Of a DNA stretch of 64,000 nt, positions 60,744 through 64,000 are shown in pieces; the stretch's first letter is position 1, and every line of letters begins with the position of its first letter. The stretch spans positions 248,001 to 312,000 of the forward strand of contig NZ_JBNJQR010000004.1 in assembly GCF_050113715.1 (NCBI RefSeq), in the 5' to 3' direction. The position numbers and the translations under genes are program-made. The notes under the pieces were generated by a model that was given only the letters and a program-made list of their open reading frames with translations, was not told the origin of the DNA and searched no databases. This DNA comes from Brevibacillus_H ginsengisoli. Its GTDB lineage: Bacteria > Bacillota > Bacilli > Brevibacillales > Brevibacillaceae.

Positions 60744-61308
60744 TCACTCCCCCTCCTTCCACTGCATGCAAGAAATGCTTGCACTTTTTCAGTGCACGCT
60801 CATATTGCTTACGTAATGTCGCCGTTTTTTTGTTTAATAATATGGAGAGTTCTTCGTATCCCTTTTCCTCTACTACTCGCAAGATAATAAGATTTCGTTC
60901 CTCTGCAGAAAGATTGGATAAAGCAATATGGAGTGGTTCACTAAGATACTCGCTATCCACTTTCAGCTCTCCCTCGTTCCTACTCATGAATGGTGTCCCG
61001 ATCCTCAAGAAAGAGGCCACCCGAAGAGACTTTGCTCTTTTGATAAGATTTAAACAGTGATGGTAAGCGATTTTGTACACCCAAGAGGAAAAGGATACCG
61101 TATGTGAGTATTTATCGAGGTTTTCATACGCTTTAATAAATACCTCTTGAACCGCATCCTCAGCCTCCTCACGCTGCCCAAGCATATGGTAGCAGTACTT
61201 AAATATGGGTTGCTGCAGCATTTCAATAATGATTCCGTATTTCTCTATAGAACCTGCCTTCGCTTCCTCTACCAACTGTTCAATCTGCTCTTGATCCAAC
61301 TCTTTCAC
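60718..61308 (-). CDS. ECF-type RNA polymerase sigma factor
   Basis: A 196-residue sigma-70 family protein. Region 2 holds EEAEDAVQEVFIKAYENLDKY, with the -10-melting part FSSWVYKIAYHHCLN, and region 4 has LSAEERNLIILRVVEEKGYEE. Promoter specificity is unknown. Translation is coupled to the anti-sigma gene by overlap. The true N terminus fits the ATG at 61308 after AAGGGAGG. Confidence 0.92.
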   Translation of the reverse strand: MKELDQEQIEQLVEEAKAGSIEKYGIIIEMLQQPIFKYCYHMLGQREEAEDAVQEVFIKAYENLDKYSHTVSFSSWVYKIAYHHCLNLIKRAKSLRVASFLRIGTPFMSRNEGELKVDSEYLSEPLHIALSNLSAEERNLIILRVVEEKGYEELSILLNKKTATLRKQYERALKKCKHFLHAVEGGGVNEHYSAIR

Positions 61309-61366
61309 CTCCCTTTATTTGTATAACAAACAAGAAACCCAGTTTGTGACATTTCAGTAAAATAAT

Positions 61367-61392
61367 AAAGCGACCTTTTAAAGGCCGCTTTT
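61367..61392 (-). terminator. Terminator overlapping the BASS gene stop codon
   Basis: AAAGCG-N-CCTTT and AAAGG-N-CGCTTT pair, followed on the minus strand by TATTATTTT. The hairpin includes the last codons and stop of the transporter gene (stop 61378-61380). Confidence 0.7.
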
Positions 61393-62334
61393 CGTAACGG
61401 GTAGGGATTCTTCTGTTCTTTTCGAAAACCATGTAGCTAAAATCGATCCTGAGATATTGTGCCAGACACTGAAGATGGCACTAGGCACAGCCGCAATCGG
61501 GTTAAAATGGGCAGCGGCTAAAGCAGCACCCAGACCTGAATTCTGCATCCCGGTTTCCAGCGTAACCGCTTTTCGTTTCGCCAGATTCATTTTGAACAAC
61601 TTGGCGAATAAGTAGCCTAGTAAAAATCCAAGACAGTTATGAAGAATAACGACTGCAAAGATCATCGGACCAGTCTCTAAAATCTTGCCCTTATTCACTG
61701 CTACGACTATCGCGACAATCAATACAATAGCGATGGTAGATACCAGCGGCAAGGCTTTGGTGCTGGCTTCCGCCTGTTTTTTGAACAGTGCCTTCACCAC
61801 GACACCAAGAATAATCGGGATAATGACAACCTTCATGATGTCCACAAAGAGCGAGCTCGCGTTAATATCCATCCATTTGTGTGCTAAAAGGGAAATGATC
61901 CCCGGAGTTGCAAGCGGTGCAATTAACGTAGAGACGGAAGCAATCGATACCCCCAGAGCCACGTCTCCTTTGGCAAGGAAGGTCATCACGTTCGAAGCCG
62001 TACCGCTCGGACAGCATCCTACCAAAATCACCCCGACAGCGATATCAGGCGGAAGGTCCAAGGCAATAGCCAATCCAAACGCAAGCATGGGCATAATCAG
62101 ATAATGGCCTACTACACCGATAGCCACATCCATTGGTCGACGAAAAACCTCACGAAAATCTGCCGAGGAAAGTGTAAGCCCCATACCAAACATAACGATC
62201 CCAAGAAACAAGGAAATGTTACCTTTTAGTCCAACAAAAACTCCGGGTGCAAAAAAACCAAGACTGGCAAACAAAATGACCCAAACAGAAAATGTACTGC
62301 CAACAAAATTACTGATTCTCTCTACTGTTTTCAT
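61378..62334 (-). CDS. Bile acid:sodium symporter (BASS) family transporter
   Basis: A 318-residue membrane protein with about nine to ten helices. GCCPSGTASNVMTFLAKGD and ETGMQNSGLGAALA are the two crossover motifs of BASS proteins. Bacterial members carry organic anions such as pantoate or 2-keto acids; the substrate here is not shown. No operon partners. Confidence 0.88.
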   Translation of the reverse strand: MKTVERISNFVGSTFSVWVILFASLGFFAPGVFVGLKGNISLFLGIVMFGMGLTLSSADFREVFRRPMDVAIGVVGHYLIMPMLAFGLAIALDLPPDIAVGVILVGCCPSGTASNVMTFLAKGDVALGVSIASVSTLIAPLATPGIISLLAHKWMDINASSLFVDIMKVVIIPIILGVVVKALFKKQAEASTKALPLVSTIAIVLIVAIVVAVNKGKILETGPMIFAVVILHNCLGFLLGYLFAKLFKMNLAKRKAVTLETGMQNSGLGAALAAAHFNPIAAVPSAIFSVWHNISGSILATWFSKRTEESLPVTKSGL

Positions 62335-62440
62335 TTCTCCCTCTCCTCTAACTGTATTCTCCTTCCAATTGGATTAAACTATTTTATAATAACTAAACAT
62401 TAATTTCCAGACTTTTTATAAGATTAATTCTATTCAATAA

Positions 62441-62505
62441 AAAAAGCAGACTAAACAGCCGCTATAATCTCTGATAGATTATTCACGGTCATCTAGCCTG
62501 CTTTT
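62441..62505. terminator. Large bidirectional terminator
   Basis: AAAGCAG-N-CTA and TAG-N-CTGCTTT arms, with inner pairings (CCG/CGG, AATCT/AGATT), flanked by A and T tracts. It lies in the gap between topB and the BASS gene and suits the end of the topB transcript. Confidence 0.7.
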
Positions 62506-62545
62506 CAGTAAGCATACGGATGTCTATTTTTCAAAAGAATCGATT

Positions 62546-64000
62546 TTAATCGAACTTCAATTTGGATAGCGCATCTTTAAGCGCTGTATTCATACCGTCG
62601 CCATCCTGTTGATTTTGCTGCTTCAGGTACTTGGAGACTTCTTTTTTGGAGACCTGGCTGTTTTTTTCTTTACTCCGTCTTTCATTAAAAGAGGTCAGCT
62701 TTTCCCTGTGACCACAGACGCACACAAATGTCTGGCCTTCACCTTCTCCTCGCAGCTCCAGCCTCTTGTGGCATTGCGGGCATCTTGCATTGGTTACTTT
62801 GGCAATACCTTTTCGATACCCACACTCTCGATCCTGACAGACAAGCATCTTGCCCTTTTTACCGTTGACCTCAAGCAAAAACTTCCCACACTCCGGACAC
62901 TTGGTTCTGGTTACATTATCATGCTTGAACTTCTTCTCGCTGCTTTTGATCTCTTGGACAACCGTCTTGGCGTAGCTTTTCATTTCGGTGATAAAGGACT
63001 GTTTATTCAGTGTGCCTTTTGCAATCCTCCCCAGCTTCTGCTCCCACTCTGCGGTCAACGCCGGGGATTGCAACTCGGCTGGCACCAGTTCAAGAAGCTG
63101 CTTTCCTTTTGAAGTGATGGTAATGCTTCGACCCTTCTTTTCGATCAGGAAACTATTGAACAGCTTCTCAATAATATCCGCGCGAGTAGCTACCGTTCCT
63201 AGTCCGCCTGTTTCTCCGATGGTCTTCTGCAGCTCCTTGTCGTCACTCGCCATGTATTTCACGGGATTCTCCATAGCGGAAAGCAGGCTTGCTTCATTAA
63301 AAAGCTCGGGTGGTTTGGTCTCCCCTTTACTCTGGGTAATGGACGTGATCGTGAGTCGATCGCCTTTATTGATCGTTGGGAGGAGTTGCTCCATTACGCC
63401 ATCTTTGCTGTCCTCTTCCTCCACGTCTTGATCGTAGACTTCTTTCCAGCCTGAAGTAAGCACCCGTTTTCCCTTGGCAACGAAGGTCTCTTCTCCAATC
63501 TTGGCCCGGATTGTTGTCTGCTCATATTCAAACGGCGGATAAAGAACAGCCAAGAACCGCTTCACAACCAAGTCGTGAATCTTTCGTTCCTTTTCACTCA
63601 ACGCCCCGAGGAAAGCCGGTTGTTCTGTCGGGATAATCGCGTGATGGTCCGTCACCTTGCTGTCATCCACGAAAAATTTGTTTGCATGGATAGGTGCTCG
63701 CAAGACTTTGGCAACCAGCTGACTATATGGCTTTACTTGAATGGCCTTAAGACGATCTGGCAACGTGTCCACGATGTCCGACGACAGATGACGAGAGTCT
63801 GTTCGCGGATAGGTCAACACCTTGTGATTTTCATAGAGGCCCTGCATGATGGAAAGCGTCTCTTTTGCCGAATAGCCAAAGAATTTATTGGCGTCCCGTT
63901 GCAGCTCGGTCAAATCGTACAGTTGGGGGGCAAAGCTTTTCTTATTCGTTTTGCTTACGTCGGCAATCTCCGCGCTTTTATTTTTAAGAGACGACAGGAT
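62546..64000 (-). CDS. topB: DNA topoisomerase III, C-terminal part (5' end outside window)
   Basis: The frame is open to the window edge, so 484 C-terminal residues of a type IA topoisomerase are visible. The segment APQLYDLTELQRDAN leads to the catalytic tyrosine in LTYPRTDSRHL, which attacks DNA. The toroid domains follow, and the C terminus carries zinc-ribbon cysteines (CPECGKF...CQDREC and CPQCHKR...CVCG). It unlinks intertwined DNA. The N-terminal Toprim domain lies beyond 64000. In Bacilli this gene is TopB-like; TopA would be longer with more ribbons. Confidence 0.93.
   Translation of the reverse strand: MLSSLKNKSAEIADVSKTNKKSFAPQLYDLTELQRDANKFFGYSAKETLSIMQGLYENHKVLTYPRTDSRHLSSDIVDTLPDRLKAIQVKPYSQLVAKVLRAPIHANKFFVDDSKVTDHHAIIPTEQPAFLGALSEKERKIHDLVVKRFLAVLYPPFEYEQTTIRAKIGEETFVAKGKRVLTSGWKEVYDQDVEEEDSKDGVMEQLLPTINKGDRLTITSITQSKGETKPPELFNEASLLSAMENPVKYMASDDKELQKTIGETGGLGTVATRADIIEKLFNSFLIEKKGRSITITSKGKQLLELVPAELQSPALTAEWEQKLGRIAKGTLNKQSFITEMKSYAKTVVQEIKSSEKKFKHDNVTRTKCPECGKFLLEVNGKKGKMLVCQDRECGYRKGIAKVTNARCPQCHKRLELRGEGEGQTFVCVCGHREKLTSFNERRSKEKNSQVSKKEVSKYLKQQNQQDGDGMNTALKDALSKLKFD

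Noticed and set aside
61309..61366. An autoregulated ECF-sigma promoter
   Set aside because: A GTCACAAA-like stretch is present on the minus strand, but no pair of -35/-10 motifs of a known ECF group could be matched with acceptable spacing.

Overview
The window reads as one contiguous stretch of chromosome from a low-to-mid GC, Gram-positive, spore-former-type Bacillota (class Bacilli). Supporting signs are strong purine-rich ribosome binding sites with frequent GTG and TTG starts, short hairpin-plus-T terminators between nearly all convergent genes, HPr proteins with a regulatory serine, GlcT and FruR sugar regulators, cid genes, and a lipoprotein form of NrfA. Gene content (GlnRS, fru-pts genes, Ccm plus Nrf) points towards the Brevibacillus/Aneurinibacillus/Paenibacillus neighbourhood, but the genus is inference. 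I saw no rRNA, tRNA, CRISPR array, insertion sequence or prophage. Both ends cut genes: a histidine kinase at the left and DNA topoisomerase III at the right.

Layout. 1-7.6 kb: kinase fragment, a P1B-4 metal-efflux ATPase behind Fur-like boxes, a K+ channel, a nucleotidyltransferase, ung, and a MerR-quinone reductase pair. 7.6-14.6 kb: aldo/keto reductase, glnS, a YciI-like protein, a FAD oxidoreductase behind a purine-class riboswitch, and a thiMDE operon behind a TPP riboswitch. 14.6-22.9 kb: a LysR/YeiH divergon, the fruR-fruK-ptsH-ptsI operon (no permease gene), and a LysR/MFS divergon. 22.9-35.5 kb: two two-component systems, an aas-lplT phospholipid repair pair, a FabK-like flavoprotein, and cidR/cidAB. 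36-41 kb: helD, glcT with a RAT antiterminator in front of a second HPr gene, and a MATE pump. 41.3-53 kb: ferritin, an eight-gene cytochrome c maturation operon divergent from nrfHA, then small proteins, MgtC and a formate/nitrite channel. 53-64 kb: YhgE/Pip protein, an ECF transporter cassette with a nucleoside phosphorylase and a Crp/Fnr regulator, an ECF sigma/anti-sigma pair, a BASS transporter and topB.

How genes work together. The most coherent system is dissimilatory nitrite reduction to ammonium: NrfH and NrfA carry nine c-type haem sites, and the divergent ccm operon supplies a variant System I maturation pathway (CxxxY-type CcmE, no CcmH) in a Gram-positive, with an unrecognised 322-residue membrane protein built into the operon; the FNT channel about 2 kb downstream may import nitrite. 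The ECF cassette looks like a nucleoside uptake and phosphorolysis unit. Sugar regulation is unusual: GlcT appears to control an HPr paralogue rather than ptsG, and the fru operon carries the general PTS genes but no fructose permease.

The signals least explained by standard annotation are (i) a roughly 250-base structured element present twice (about 2597-2848 and 35525-35785) with matching nested stems and compensating base changes, (ii) a divergent purine-class riboswitch whose architecture predicts ligand-activated expression of a FAD oxidoreductase, (iii) the GlcT-RAT-HPr arrangement, and (iv) the orphan protein in the ccm operon.
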